Assembly: GCA_032871835.1 (NCBI GenBank)
Contig: CM065300.1
Coordinates: forward strand, 106,637,088-106,701,087
Direction: 5' to 3'
From: Dipteronia dyeriana
Lineage: Eukaryota > Streptophyta > Magnoliopsida > Sapindales > Sapindaceae
Length of the DNA: 64,000 bases
A program made the translations under genes and the position numbers. The notes under the pieces were generated by a model, which worked only from the letters and a program-made list of their open reading frames with translations, was not told where the DNA came from and did no database searches. Within the stretch, counting starts at the first letter, position 1, and each line of letters opens with the position of its first letter. Of the stretch, positions 1 through 10,154 are shown in pieces.

Positions 1-336
1 CCACCATTATTGAGTCATGAGCCCGTACCGTTTTGGGTAACCCTAAAACAAAGTCCATGCTTAAATCTCTCCAAGGGGTGTGAGGCACAAGCAAAGGTGT
101 ATAAAGACCGGTGTTCTGTTTTGTAGCTTTAGCTAAGTGACAGGTCCTACACTGGGAAACTATCCTAGCAACATCACGTTTCAAAGAAGGCCAATCAAAC
201 CTATCTGCAACCAAAGCTATGGTTTTATCACGCCCTAAATGACCAGCCAACCCACCAGCATGCAATTCCCAAACTAAAAAGTCACGAACGAAATACGAGG
301 GAGATATAGGTGGAACCCACGGAATAGATAACCATC
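1..336 (-). pseudogene. Chromovirus integrase, N-terminal part, cut by window edge
   Basis: Minus-strand translation gives the HHCC zinc-binding domain (ELHAGGLAGHLGRDKT ... VSQCRTCHLAKA), then the linker to the catalytic core with its first Asp in SMDFVLGLPKT. The remaining core, C-terminal domain, chromodomain and 3' LTR lie left of the window. Confidence 0.85.
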
Positions 337-559
337 CTAAATGACAAAATCTACATGGTCTCGACGATGGCCATCCAAAATTTCTTGGAATATAATGCCG
401 AAGTCTGGGCAGGTGGAATATCCGGATTTGATCCTATCTAATCCTGGAACTGTGACACTTAAAGACTGGACCACCATCAGAACACGACTAAGAGCATCTG
501 CAACTTTATTATCTACCCCAGGACGGTGTCTAATAACAAAGGTGAATGTTTGAAGGAAT

Positions 560-973
560 TCAGACCATTTGACATGTCTAGGGTTCAATTGTTTTTGGGA
601 CTGTAGGTAACGGAAAGCTTGATGGTCAGAGTAAAGGACAAACTCATTTGGAAAAAGGTAGTACTGCCAATAATGAAGAGCCCTAACGATTGCATAGAAC
701 TCTTTATCATAGGTCGAATACTTTTGTTTGGCTGAGTTCAGTTTCTCACTAAAAAAAGCTACAGGGTGTCCCTCATGACTAAGTACCCCTCCAATACCTA
801 CTCCAGATGCATCACATGAAATCTCAGGCTTTGGAAAAGTCAGGATGGTTCAAAACAGGTGCCTCAGTCATTATCTGCTTAATTTCAAGAAATGCTTTAT
901 TAGCTGCCGAGTCCCAATTGAACTCGCCTCTTTTTAGACAATTTGAGATTGGGGCCATGATGGTGCTAAAGTG
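560..973 (-). pseudogene. Chromovirus RNase H, frameshifted
   Basis: After the TGA that ends RT, translation continues with FSTIMAPISNCLKRGEF, then PDFSK. One extra base there breaks the frame just before the first catalytic motif (EISCDASGVGIGG). The later blocks (VAFFSEKLN, YDKEFYAIVRALHYW, LYSDHQAFRYLQ) and the connection HVKWSEFLQTFTF...VADALSR (within 337-588) are present. The domain is recognisable end to end but not translatable in one frame. Confidence 0.85.
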
Positions 974-2080
974 TCAAATGAACCTCCTATAAAATGATGC
1001 TAGCCTATGGAAGCTACGGACCTCAATTAAGGTTCTAGGTGTAGGCCAATCTCGAATAGCACTAACCTTAGCAGGATCTGCAATGATACCTAAAGCCGAG
1101 ACAATAAATCCTAGGAAAAGGACATGAGATTGCAAGAATGAGCATTTCTTAAGGTTCACATACAACTTCTCTGGCCTAAGAGTAAGAAAAACCTGTTTAA
1201 GGTGAGCTATATGTTCTTTCTCGGTCTTGCTATAGATAAGGATGTCATCGAAGTAGACAACGAGAAACTTGCCAATATAGGAACGAAGCACGTGTGTCAT
1301 CATTCTCATGAATGTACTAGGGGCATTGGACATTCCAAAGGGCATAACTAACCACTCATACAAACCATCGGGGGATTTGAAAGCAGTTTTCCACTTATCC
1401 CCAGGGCGAATCCTGATTTGGTGATACCCACTACGTAGGTCTATTTTGGAGAACCATTGAGCACCAGCTAACTCATCTAACATGTCCTCGAGTCTAGGAA
1501 TAGGAAACCTATACTTGACTGTGATTTTATTAATGGCTCGACTATCAACACACATTCGCCAAGATCTGTCCTTCTTTGGAGTAAATAGGACAGGAACAGC
1601 CCAAGGGCTAAGACTATGACGAACAAACCCCTTCTCTAAAAGTCCCTCTATCTGTTTGCTCAATTCAGCTCGTTCAATAGGGTTCATTCGATAATGTGGA
1701 AGGTTGGGAAGTTGGGAGCCTGGGACTAGGTCAATGGCATGTTGGATATCCCGTGTAGGTGGTAACTTGTTGGGCAAGTCCTGAGGAGTCACATCGACGA
1801 ATTCGACTAGTAACTGTCTAACTGCGGGGGTGGGATCGATCTCTAAGGTAGGGGTGTCATTGGTTTGCTCTCGCATCACTAACGCGTACACAATCCCAAT
1901 CTGGTGGCTATGTCGTATAAATTCCCTAGGACCTAAGATGTGAAGGTTGTGTTTGGGGGACACAGTCGGTGAAGGTTTATCAACCACTGACGTGTTAGTC
2001 TTTGTCGGGATGCTATCCTTAGGTTTAGCAGGTTGTAGGGTAATAGTCTTACCTTGATGGGTAAACATATGAGTGTTCAT
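974..2080 (-). pseudogene. Chromovirus reverse transcriptase
   Basis: The 368-codon frame begins in the linker after protease and holds the whole RT palm and fingers. Visible blocks are the entry motif ([13 protein letters not shown]), the [14 protein letters not shown] block, [43 protein letters not shown] and [11 protein letters not shown]. The YFDD box is the polymerase active site and is intact. The frame ends at a TGA right after FYRRFI, where relatives continue into RNase H; it is a point stop and homology continues beyond it. Confidence 0.92.
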
Positions 2081-2089
2081 TCGACCAAA

Positions 2090-2321
2090 ACTCTTGACGT
2101 CCTAAGAGGATGTGAGCAACTTCCATAGGAAGGATGTCACAGTAAATGGTTTCTGAATAAGAGCCTAAGGACAGGGGAACAAGACACCTATGGGAAACGG
2201 GCAACGAAGTTTTATCTACCCAAGCAACTCGAAATGGGTGTGGATGAGGTTCCGGAGTGAGTTGAAATCTAGTGACCGCAGCATTAGAAACAATATTCAT
2301 TGTGCTACCCTCATCTATCAC
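2090..2321 (-). pseudogene. Chromovirus aspartic protease
   Basis: This is the retroviral-type aspartic protease that cleaves Gag-Pol. The catalytic region reads IDEGSTMNIVS, where relatives usually have D-G-G-S or D-T/S-G-S. It is followed by the chromovirus block ending [11 protein letters not shown]. Just after LLGR the frame breaks near 2085-2100: the next frame resumes at [11 protein letters not shown], so a short stretch seems to have been lost between protease and RT. Confidence 0.8.
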
Positions 2322-2569
2322 TAACTTACAACTTTTACCTTTTAATTGAACAAATGTATGGAATACACTCGTTCGTCTCTAGGTATCAGCACTAACCGGC
2401 TTAGAGAATATGCATCTCATCATATGCAACTGACCCTCAAACCCTTTATCATCTCGATCGGCATCAAGATCCAAATCATTGATATCCTCTATAGGCTCGA
2501 CGACCTCATCCGTAGGGTCAGGAAGATAATAGTCATCATACTCTTGGCCTATGGTTAAGGTACGCTGTG

Positions 2570-3760
2570 GGCATCGAGAAGCTATATGGCCCTTGGCATG
2601 ACAATGGTGGCACTCAATATAGGGTTATGAGGACGCACTGTAGAAGGAATGTCAGTCCTATCTCTCAGTATGGGAGGTTGAGATTCAAATGGAGCATTTG
2701 AGGTTGAAGTATTAACCCCTCTATAGTTGAAAGATTGGGAACCCTCAGGTGGAATAGGACGAGTTTGGCGAAAGTCACCCGGTGGGATTGTGCATGCTAA
2801 CCGCACGTTGGAGTTCAAACTTAAAGCCATTAAGGAATCTAGCCACAGTTACATTGGTTTCTTCTTTGATATTACATCTTATCAACAGGTCATCAAATAC
2901 AGACATGTAGTCATTGACACTAGACGAAGATTGTTTAATGTTAAGGTACTGGTCTAGTAACGCACTACGATAATAGGTAGGCAGGTATCTCTCTCAACCA
3001 GATTTTCATCTCAGACCAAAGGGTGACGGGATCCTGACTTAGACGATCAAACTGCATTTGGATGTTCCGCCTATATTTATTAGCAGAACCGACGAGCTTA
3101 AGTTTGGCAAAACGATTTTTTTGGTCGTCACTCATGGGATACCACTCAAAGTAGTCATCCATGGCAGCAAGCCAATCTAGGAAGACATTGGCATCTAACC
3201 TACCATCAAATTCCTGGGCATCTACTTTAACTCTTCTAACGGGATCAAAATGGTCATCAGAAAATCTTATATGGAAATCTCTACGGTCATCATAAGGGGT
3301 TCCTATAGTGGTCAAAATTCCGACGAGGAAGAAGATTAGGTGGACGCCTTACGTCATGATCCTTAACAGGGGGACCTCTAAAGGCATGCCTAGGTTGTCT
3401 ATATTCATCAGGTTCATCATCAGACTCAGGTCGAAAGGGTTGTGCATTCCTATGTAAAGGGAGGACCCTAGAGGTTGAAGCCCTAAGTCCTATATTGGAC
3501 GAGCTCGGATGTATATGACTTGGGACTTGTGTACCTTGACTCATGGTAGACCCAGTAACATGTTCTTCAATAGATTGTTTACCTCTATCCCTAGGAGAGT
3601 GGTGAGTGTTAAAATCAGTGATCCGGGCCTCGATACGGGTAAAGGTATTACGCATTTCATTTGTAAGGTCAAGTATTTGTTTCCCAAGGTCATTTTGGAC
3701 TGCCGTGATTTTGTCATTAAGTTCTTGGTTAGATTTTTCAAAGTCTTGTTTGGTAACCAT
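2570..3760 (-). pseudogene. Chromovirus gag (nucleocapsid), frameshifted
   Basis: Gag forms the virus-like particle. It starts at a Met at 3760 and runs about 156 codons in one frame with an acidic/coiled N-terminus. Near 3290-3315 it shifts to a second frame, which carries the conserved Gag core (FDGRLDANVFLDWLAAMD, then FAKLKLVGSANKYRRN). It shifts again before a CCHC zinc knuckle at 2571-2612 (C-HH-C-HAKG-H-IASR-C). The knuckle matches CX2CX4HX4C exactly, so the RNA-binding motif is intact although the reading frame is not. Family membership is secure. Confidence 0.85.
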
Positions 3761-4870
3761 TATGTGTACGAGTAATGTGAAAACAAGTAATAATTAAAAT
3801 AAAGTAGCCGTATGTGCACAATAGACCACCTATGACTCTAAATGGTTTGTTTTTAGGATAGTGTACTCGATTGTGAACAATACTCCAGGTAAGTTCCCAG
3901 GAAAGGGTGGAGGGTCACAATGGACACACTTAAGATCCAGCCTCCTTAGACAGAACTTTCCTAGACATGTACGTCCATAACCAAATACCCAATTCCAATA
4001 AACGGTTGACTAATATTAGGGTTTTTTTTTTTTTTTAATGAAAAAAAAAATTGGATTATAAAACAAAACTAGAATAAAGCAAAATAACAATAAGAAAAAA
4101 AAAATTAATAATAATAAAAATATGAATAAAAAGAAAAATAATTAAATAAAATAAAATTCAAATAAAAAGGTTAGAACTAAGCAAATAAGTAAGAAATGCC
4201 TGCAAATTTAACAAAAAACCAATGAATAGCGAAATCAGAATAGCCAACCTTTCCTCCGAAGTGTGCTAACCGTTGATGAACTGAAATTTGTGGATGTGAA
4301 AAATTGCTGAAAAGTCCCTCCATAGTGGATAATTACGAAAGACTCCCTGAAGTATGTGTAATTACAAAAAACGCTAGAAGGTTTCGTGATTAGCACAGAT
4401 GCCCATGCAAATCTCCACCAGACCCTTCAACTGTTAGAAATTGCCGTGAAGGACTTGGTCGACAAATCGACCACCCGAACACCCGTAGACTGGAAACTGA
4501 ACCTTTGGTCGAAGAAGAAGACGTCGGCGAATCGGCTGAGCTCGGCTGTGAGAGACCACGCTCCGGCGATCGGCGGCAGCGGCCAGTTGTTTGTGACGTA
4601 GATCTAAGGCAATCGAGGCAGATCTGGACGTCGGCGATGAAGGGAAAAGTGACGGCCGGCGTTGTCTGTCTCTGATGGTACCGTCGGTGGGAGCCACGCA
4701 CGGTCACCGGCGGTGGCGCATGGGGGCGGCACGTGGGGGCGTGTACAGCCGGCTATGGAGGATTCTGGTGTGTGTATGTTGTCCGGTAGGTATGTATGAG
4801 GTTTTGTGGACTGATTTGTGTGGAAAAAAAAAAGAAAGAAAAATTGATGGATGCGAGTAGGAGCGAAAAT
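3761..4870 (-). other. Chromovirus untranslated leader
   Basis: This is about 1.1 kb between PBS and gag. The half next to gag (3780-4260) is very AT-rich with long A and T runs. About 4390-4780 is clearly richer in G+C, with many CGGCG-type words. Open frames of 70-137 codons here overlap each other on both strands and resemble no gag or host family, so I treat them as chance ORFs. Confidence 0.6.
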
Positions 4871-4883
4871 AGCTCTGATACCA
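4871..4883 (-). other. Primer-binding site, initiator tRNA-Met type
   Basis: The minus strand reads TGGTATCAGAGCT just inside the LTR. This is the usual complement of the 3' end of plant initiator tRNA-Met used by chromoviruses and many copia elements. Confidence 0.85.
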
Positions 4884-4888
4884 ATTGA

Positions 4889-5248
4889 TGTAGGACCAGA
4901 AGGAAATAGAACCAGAAAAGGGGATTGGAAAACACAGCAATTCAATTCTTTATTCAATTCATCAAGTCTAACTCTACAAAAGGCTCTAAAGGGACCTTTT
5001 ATAAAGATCAGATACAAGATATAGATACAAGATATAAATACAAAGAGTTAAAATAAAAAACAAACACCTAAAGATAATAGCCTGAATCAATTATCTCTAA
5101 AGGAGATAATATCTAAAGATAAATAATAAAAGATAATATCTAGAAAATAACAAAAGATAATATCCACAAAATCCCTAATTATCTTTCCGGAATTTACGCC
5201 TAACGTAAGTTCTTAAATATCTAACCACTTCCCCATCACCTACCTACA
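4889..5248 (-). repeat. 5' LTR of the chromovirus (360 bp)
   Basis: On the plus strand it starts TGTAGG and ends CCTACA, a perfect 6-bp terminal inverted repeat. On the minus strand a TATAAAAG box lies at about 4996-5003 and an AATAAA signal at 4949-4954, in the expected U3-R order. The PBS follows after a 5-nt spacer. The five bases outside it (5249-5253, acaat) would be the target-site duplication, but the matching copy is outside the window. Confidence 0.85.
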
Positions 5249-5732
5249 ACAATTTGATCCATCCCATACTCCTCTCTCTCTGTTAGTTATTCTATTTAAC
5301 ACTGAATAGATTGATATAGGTGCAATGATATGAAATTAAAATGAACACAAATGTAAAGTTTTGTCTGTCAACAAGTGCTGACATATTTATTTCAATGCAT
5401 ATATTTTTACCCTTAGTTTGGGAAACTTATATTTCACCTCTTTAATTGTAAATTTTTCCTCTTTAATTGTAAATGTTTCATATCATGCCTAACATAATTA
5501 ACTGATATGCTTGGTTGGATGACACCATGAGTCAGCTGTAGAGCCAATTAACTTGATTTGTAATATGGTGTACCTGATAACATGACTTTTGAAAGTTTCT
5601 CTTAATTTTGTTTGTTGGTTTTATTGCTATATATTTGAGAAATGCTTCACAAATTAGTATACTGTAATTTGTTCTGGTTTTGCACTTTGAATGTGGATGG
5701 AATTTGGTTAACAGTTCTGGTGATTGGACCAG
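5249..5732 (+). other. Kinase-gene intron, part right of the retrotransposon
   Basis: AT-rich, T-rich non-coding DNA with a short CT run near 5271-5281. It ends in an AG (5731-5732) just before the first kinase exon. The chromovirus LTR abuts its left end, so the element was inserted inside this intron. Confidence 0.65.
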
Positions 5733-6364
5733 GTTGGTGATTTGGGCTTATCTAAGGTGAAATGTCAGACACTGATCTCTGGTGGTGTACGGGGAACACT
5801 ACCATGGATGGCACCAGAGCTTCTGAATGGCAGCAGCAGCCTTGTATCTGAGAAGGTTTGTTCCTCTTTATGTATTTTTTTCAATTCATTCTATAATGTA
5901 TGTAATAGGTTGTTCTCCGCAGCTCCAAGAACGTGAGATTTATCTTTCAATGTCTTGTTTCTTAGGTCGATGTGTTTTCATTTGGCATTGTCTTGTGGGA
6001 GCTTCTCACTGGGGAAGAGCCATATGCAGACTTGCACTATGGGGCTATTATAGGCGACTCTCGAACTCAAAATGTTTTATTTCTGTCGTTTACTTTGATG
6101 GGCTCAGGACTTGTATTGATGATAATTGTCCCAAAATGCCATGCAGGTGGTATCGTGAGCAATACATTGCGGCCACCAGTGCCAGAATCTTGCGATCCAC
6201 ATTGGAGATCCTTGATGGAGAGATGCTGGTCAGCAGAGCCACCAGACAGACCGAACTTCACCGAGATTGCAAATGATTTACGGTCAATGGCAGCCAAGAT
6301 TCCTCCCAAAGGACAAAATCCAACACAGCCACCGTCCTCGGCACAACCCCAAATTCTGAAATAG
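5733..6364 (+). CDS. RAF-like (PB1-type MAPKKK) protein kinase, last three exons
   Basis: These exons encode the C-terminal half of a Ser/Thr kinase domain and its tail. Exons are 5733-5855 ([14 protein letters not shown] ... WMAPELLNG), 5966-6053 ([19 protein letters not shown] ... GAII) and 6147-6364 ([13 protein letters not shown] ... PQILK, stop). Visible landmarks are the metal-binding DLG (DFG in most kinases; DLG is usual in the plant PB1-RAF group), the APE motif, subdomain [13 protein letters not shown] and the subdomain XI RPNF. Introns are 5856-5965 (GT-AG) and 6054-6146, whose donor reads GC. Coding is undamaged and the phases join cleanly. Upstream exons lie left of the window, beyond the inserted chromovirus. 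Plants use such kinases in osmotic, ABA and hormone signalling; the substrate cannot be told from here. Confidence 0.9.
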
Positions 6365-6640
6365 TTTCCGACGAGTTAGTTATACTTGCAGTTTCTTTCA
6401 AGATTCTGTTTGCCAGTTTGACTTCTGTTTAAATCCCTCAGCAATACAAAGACGTCCCATGTCTTTACAGGAAAGGTTTCTTCTTTTCTTCTTGTTTTTT
6501 TTTCTTCTCACAGTTTCTGAATAGAAGCTATAGGTCTTGTACTTTTTTTCAGGTTAGGGTTGTTTACCTTATATTCTATACATACCTGGTTGCTATTACG
6601 TTTTTGTTCAAATAAAAAATAAAAAGAATATTTGCTAATA
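6365..6640 (+). other. Kinase 3' UTR and likely polyadenylation region
   Basis: T-rich sequence follows the stop, with AATAAA-type words at about 6611-6624. No further coding signal appears before the next promoter. Confidence 0.5.
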
Positions 6641-6943
6641 CATTTCACTTGTTTTACAATTTACAAAAACCCATCTGCCAACATGAGAACATAATACTTG
6701 TTTGACTAGTTCAAAGTTACCGTGAATATATACATATAAGTTTCAATTGTCAAACAAAGCAAGCCAGCAAAATAATCAATAATGGGTCAATTTTCAGGGG
6801 CTGACAAAAATAACATACTTGTTTGGATAGCTTGTTCTAGATATGTGCACAAACACACGCTTTCTTCAAACTATTGGAAAATTCTATTTCATCGATACTT
6901 CCTCTCGTGTTTCACTTCAACTTCCTGTCTCGTCTCCTCTTCA

Positions 6944-6950
6944 TATAAAA
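6944..6950 (+). promoter_or_regulatory. TATA box of the small gene at 7025
   Basis: TATAAAA lies about 75-80 nt before the chosen ATG and is followed by a pyrimidine-rich leader, as is common in plant promoters. Confidence 0.55.
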
Positions 6951-7024
6951 CCCCTCGTCTACTATCTGCACATCACCTATTGTCTTTTCTTTTCTCTCTC
7001 TATTCTTCTTCTTGTGTGTCATGT

Positions 7025-7414
7025 ATGGCAGTTTCACAAGAGAAAGTAAGCTTCATGTCACCATTAAAGGAACAACTTGAAGGAGATGATATCGGTAACT
7101 ATGATAACAGCAGCATGGAAACTGGTCACGGGTGTTGTTTCGGATGGTGTCGAGGGAAGGACGGTAGAGATCTGCTGCACGACAACGAGGATGATTACGA
7201 AGAATCATGGTGGATAGAGAGAACGAGGAAGGTTAAGGAAGCATCTGAGTTATTAGCAGGGCATAAGTGGAAGAATTTCATTAGAAAGATTGGTAGATAC
7301 TGCAACATAAAGAGAAACAATCACAAAACTCAGTTTCAATATGACCCTGAAAGCTATGCTCTCAATTTCGACCGTGGTCTTGACAGGGATGACGTTGGTC
7401 TAGTTAGATTATAA
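7025..7414 (+). CDS. Small 'stress-induced protein'-like plant protein (129 aa)
   Basis: Single-exon gene. I chose the ATG at 7025 (MAVSQEKVSF) because it follows a TATA box and leader at the expected distance; the frame is open further upstream to 6782, but that part is a promoter-like sequence. The protein has a Cys-rich start (GCCFGWCRG), an acidic stretch, then a conserved-looking core: ESWWIERTRKVKEASELLAG, HKWKNFIRKIGRY and FQYDPESYALNFDRGLD. The WW..KVKE..E.LAG.KWKNFIR and F.YD..SYALNFD blocks match my memory of a small plant-only family annotated as 'stress induced protein' of unknown function. There is no signal peptide or membrane segment. Confidence 0.75.
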   Translation: MAVSQEKVSFMSPLKEQLEGDDIGNYDNSSMETGHGCCFGWCRGKDGRDLLHDNEDDYEESWWIERTRKVKEASELLAGHKWKNFIRKIGRYCNIKRNNHKTQFQYDPESYALNFDRGLDRDDVGLVRL

Positions 7415-8242
7415 TCCGTGAGCTCTTTCACGGTCATCTCGTTCTTCTTCACCTATGATTTTTTTCGTTCATGATCATCCATTTTCATTTATATTGTAAT
7501 TTGTAAAGGATGTTGAATGTCATGTCCCTCTTATCTCTTTGAGCAAATGCACATTTTATAGATAGCAGTAATACAGTACAAAAACAGCTCACTTGATCCT
7601 GTGAGTACAGACAAACCTACAAGTAAACCCCTAGTATGAGACTTCAATAAATATAAGGAACCTCTCATTCTACTATATACGCTTCAGGATGTCATGTAGA
7701 TGAGGATAAATTACATATATTATCATTCTTATTCACAGATATAAAAGCATCAGCAAAAATTTCAATAGTAACTACATGCCTATAGTCCAGAAAATCTATG
7801 CTCCAATCTCATCATGCTTGAGAACCTTTGCACCTTCGAAGAGGGAAAGTACTACAAGCATACTTCAAGCATACTTGTGACTGGAATTGATTGATTGATC
7901 GCCGTCTGAGTTGAATGCATTTGTATGTATTGAGTAGCAGCCATGTTTAATAGACTTAAATGGTTTCCTGTATAAGTTCGTTAATAAAGATGCAAACAGT
8001 CTTGTTTATGTTTCCATGCCATTACATTCTTCCCTTAGCAGTGGCACTTGGTGATCTTCCGCTCCCCACCAAGATGTCAACGAGATGTGGGAAAAGGAAT
8101 AATCTTTGCCGAATCCTTTTCGGTTCACATAAAATTGTCATTGCTAGATTTACCTGCATTACTTCTTTTACAAATTATAATTGGTAAATGTTCTTACAAA
8201 AATCTGATTCTGTATGTGAAACACATAGATAAATTAAATAGC
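7415..8242. other. Intergenic: convergent 3' ends
   Basis: This lies between the stop of the small plus-strand gene and the stop of the minus-strand KNOX gene. It should hold both 3' UTRs. No further gene is visible; short open frames near 7960-8490 overlap the KNOX terminal exon and are shadows. Confidence 0.5.
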
Positions 8243-9862
8243 CTACCTCTTACGCTTGCTCTTTGGAGTAGTGGAAGTCGAAGGGTTACTATGCCAATTC
8301 CTTTTTCTTTGGTTTATAAACCAATTATTAATCTGCTTCAATTGCAAGCCTGTTTCTTGCACCAATCTTGCCTTGTCTTCCTCCTACAACAATATTTGGA
8401 AGCAGATATGAGTTCGAGTCGCTGTTGGAGAACAGACGGTTATGAAGGAGTCGCTCATACTTACTGTTGGGTATGGCCACTTAGAATGTGATTGCCACCA
8501 AGCCTTTAAGAGCGAGGTGGTGTCGCCTGGGAGTTTTCCCGCTCTTCTCTTCCGCAGAATTTCTTCTCTAATGTCCACAATCTTCTCCTTGTAACCCTGA
8601 AAAGCAAGAGAGGGTGGCTCAGAAGAAGCGTCAAGTATTATATACCAATGAAGTTTCCACATTCTTACCTGTTTGAGCTCATGCTTCAGCTCTAGCCTGA
8701 CGCGCTCCATCAAGGACCTCTCAGTTTCGGTTGGAACAAGGGGACCAAACCCCATGCTATCATCCAGACTTCCATCATACAAGTTTGTGTCACTATCTGT
8801 CTGGTCTTCATCATCGTCAGACATTGTTGCTCCGGTGCCTTCACCTGGCGATACACCTGTACGAGAGCACCATGATTTGGTTCCAAATTACAATTGATTT
8901 GTGTTTAAAATTCACGTGAATCTGATTCTTAAAGGCCGGATATAATGTACAAGTAGAGGAACAATATATACTGCGAAACCAAGAAGGCGTATGAGTTGAG
9001 GGAGAAAGACTACCTGTTAAGCTTTGTAGAGATTGCTCAAGCTCCCAACAAGCCATTACTGCTTCCATCGCATGAACACGAACATGTTGTTGTAGTTGAT
9101 CTTTAAAGGAACAGAGCAATAGAACATAATGTGTCTACATCAGAAGGAACAAAGAATTGGATAGAGAAAAATCTTGGGATGAAAATATTGAAAGCTCAAA
9201 AGGATGACATCAAATGTTGGTTTTGTATGTCGATCTAGCCAAATAGGTCGTTTGATCATAGCGTATCAGTCTATTCTTAATTCAATCATGAAGATCAACA
9301 ATCCCAAAATAAGTAAACTTAAATTTCTTATTCAAACTACAGAGATGGAACAAATCCCAGCAACACAAACAAGTGGAGGATGATCAAAGCGTTTCTTTAT
9401 CCAAAGCACACTCAATAATTAATTGTTGATGATGATTCCTCCTACAATCAAACCAACACAGTATAAAACAAAATTAGAGGATACCATGAAGTGATCAAGC
9501 TCTCGATCATCGGGGACGTGTCCGTTTCCGGTAACGGCGGAGTACTTGGCGAGGACATCGTGGAACTGAGACAACTGGGCGTCAATCCTGGGTAACTGGT
9601 CAACGGGGGTGGCGATCCTCAAGCAGGAGACGTGTGCAGAAAGAAGCTGGTCGTACAATGGGTGCCCAACTACCTCTGCTTTCCGTCTCACGCTCTCCCA
9701 ATCGTCTTCGCTGCCACTGTTGCTGTTACTGTTGTTCGATTCGTCGACGTCGTGTTGTTGGTGCTGTTGTTGTAGAATCGCGTTGTTGAGCCACGTCGGA
9801 GGCGATTTTGTACTAGTCTGCGGAACAAGTCTCTGCATGTTGTCTTGGTCCTGATAAGCCAT
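8243..9862 (-). CDS. Class II KNOX (TALE) homeodomain transcription factor, KNAT3/4/5-like
   Basis: Complete five-exon gene, 319 aa. Exons on the minus strand are 9862-9485, 9134-9014, 8856-8669, 8596-8465 and 8383-8243, all with GT-AG introns and matching phases. KNOX1 is in exon 1 ([20 protein letters not shown]), KNOX2 in exon 2 ([20 protein letters not shown]). Exon 3 holds an acidic linker and the ELK domain ([16 protein letters not shown]). Exons 4-5 hold the homeodomain with the TALE loop (WPYP) and recognition helix [11 protein letters not shown], then a basic tail KSKRKR. The exon 2/3 junction ([21 protein letters not shown]) is typical of the KNAT3/4/5 group rather than KNAT7. The N-terminus is shorter than in Arabidopsis KNAT3, with Gln- and Ser/Asn-rich stretches. 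These factors pair with BELL proteins and act in differentiation and secondary wall programmes. All key residues are present; it looks functional. Confidence 0.95.
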
Positions 9863-10154
9863 TATTCCAGCCGCTTCAATTCTCTGCTCTTACATGCAAC
9901 AAAAATAACAAAACAGGGGACAAAGAAGAAGAAGAAGAAGAGAGAGGATTTTGATCCGGAGTGACGTGGCGGAGGAGACAGAGACAAACAATGGAGCTGA
10001 CGTCTATGTCACATTTTTTGGCCTTTTTGATGGTCGGAAAGTGACCTGTCATTGCCGGTGCCTTTTACCGCTTTCTCTGGTTACTCATGTAATTGGTATT
10101 ATCTTTTTCTTTTCTATGCACTTCTAAATAAAATCGGACCGACTTGACTTTGAG
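9863..10154 (-). promoter_or_regulatory. KNOX 5' UTR and proximal promoter, with GAA microsatellite
   Basis: DNA upstream of the KNOX start. A GAA/GAAGAA run lies at 9924-9940 (CTT repeats on the coding strand, common in plant 5' leaders). TGACGTGGC at about 9961-9969 and GAGCTGACGTC near 9996 contain ACGT cores of bZIP type. I cannot place the transcription start exactly. Confidence 0.45.

Larger units (their letters stand above)
1..5248 (-). mobile_element. Ty3/gypsy chromovirus, 5' LTR through integrase, decayed
   Basis: Reading the minus strand from 5248 down to 1, the order is LTR, primer-binding site, leader, gag with zinc knuckle, protease, reverse transcriptase, RNase H and the start of integrase. 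The element runs off the left edge. The order and the RT motifs ([18 protein letters not shown]) fit plant chromoviruses, perhaps the Reina or Tekay lineage; the chromodomain that would prove this lies outside the window. Several frameshifts and at least one in-frame stop show that it cannot encode a working polyprotein. It sits antisense in an intron of the kinase gene that follows. Confidence 0.9.

Noticed and set aside
4390..5017. Several overlapping 78-137 codon frames on both strands
   Set aside because: They cover the chromovirus leader, PBS and LTR, have no family resemblance and conflict with one another.
9609..9854. 81-codon plus-strand frame with Leu/Ser runs
   Set aside because: Shadow of the Gln/Asn-coding repeats in KNOX exon 1 on the other strand.
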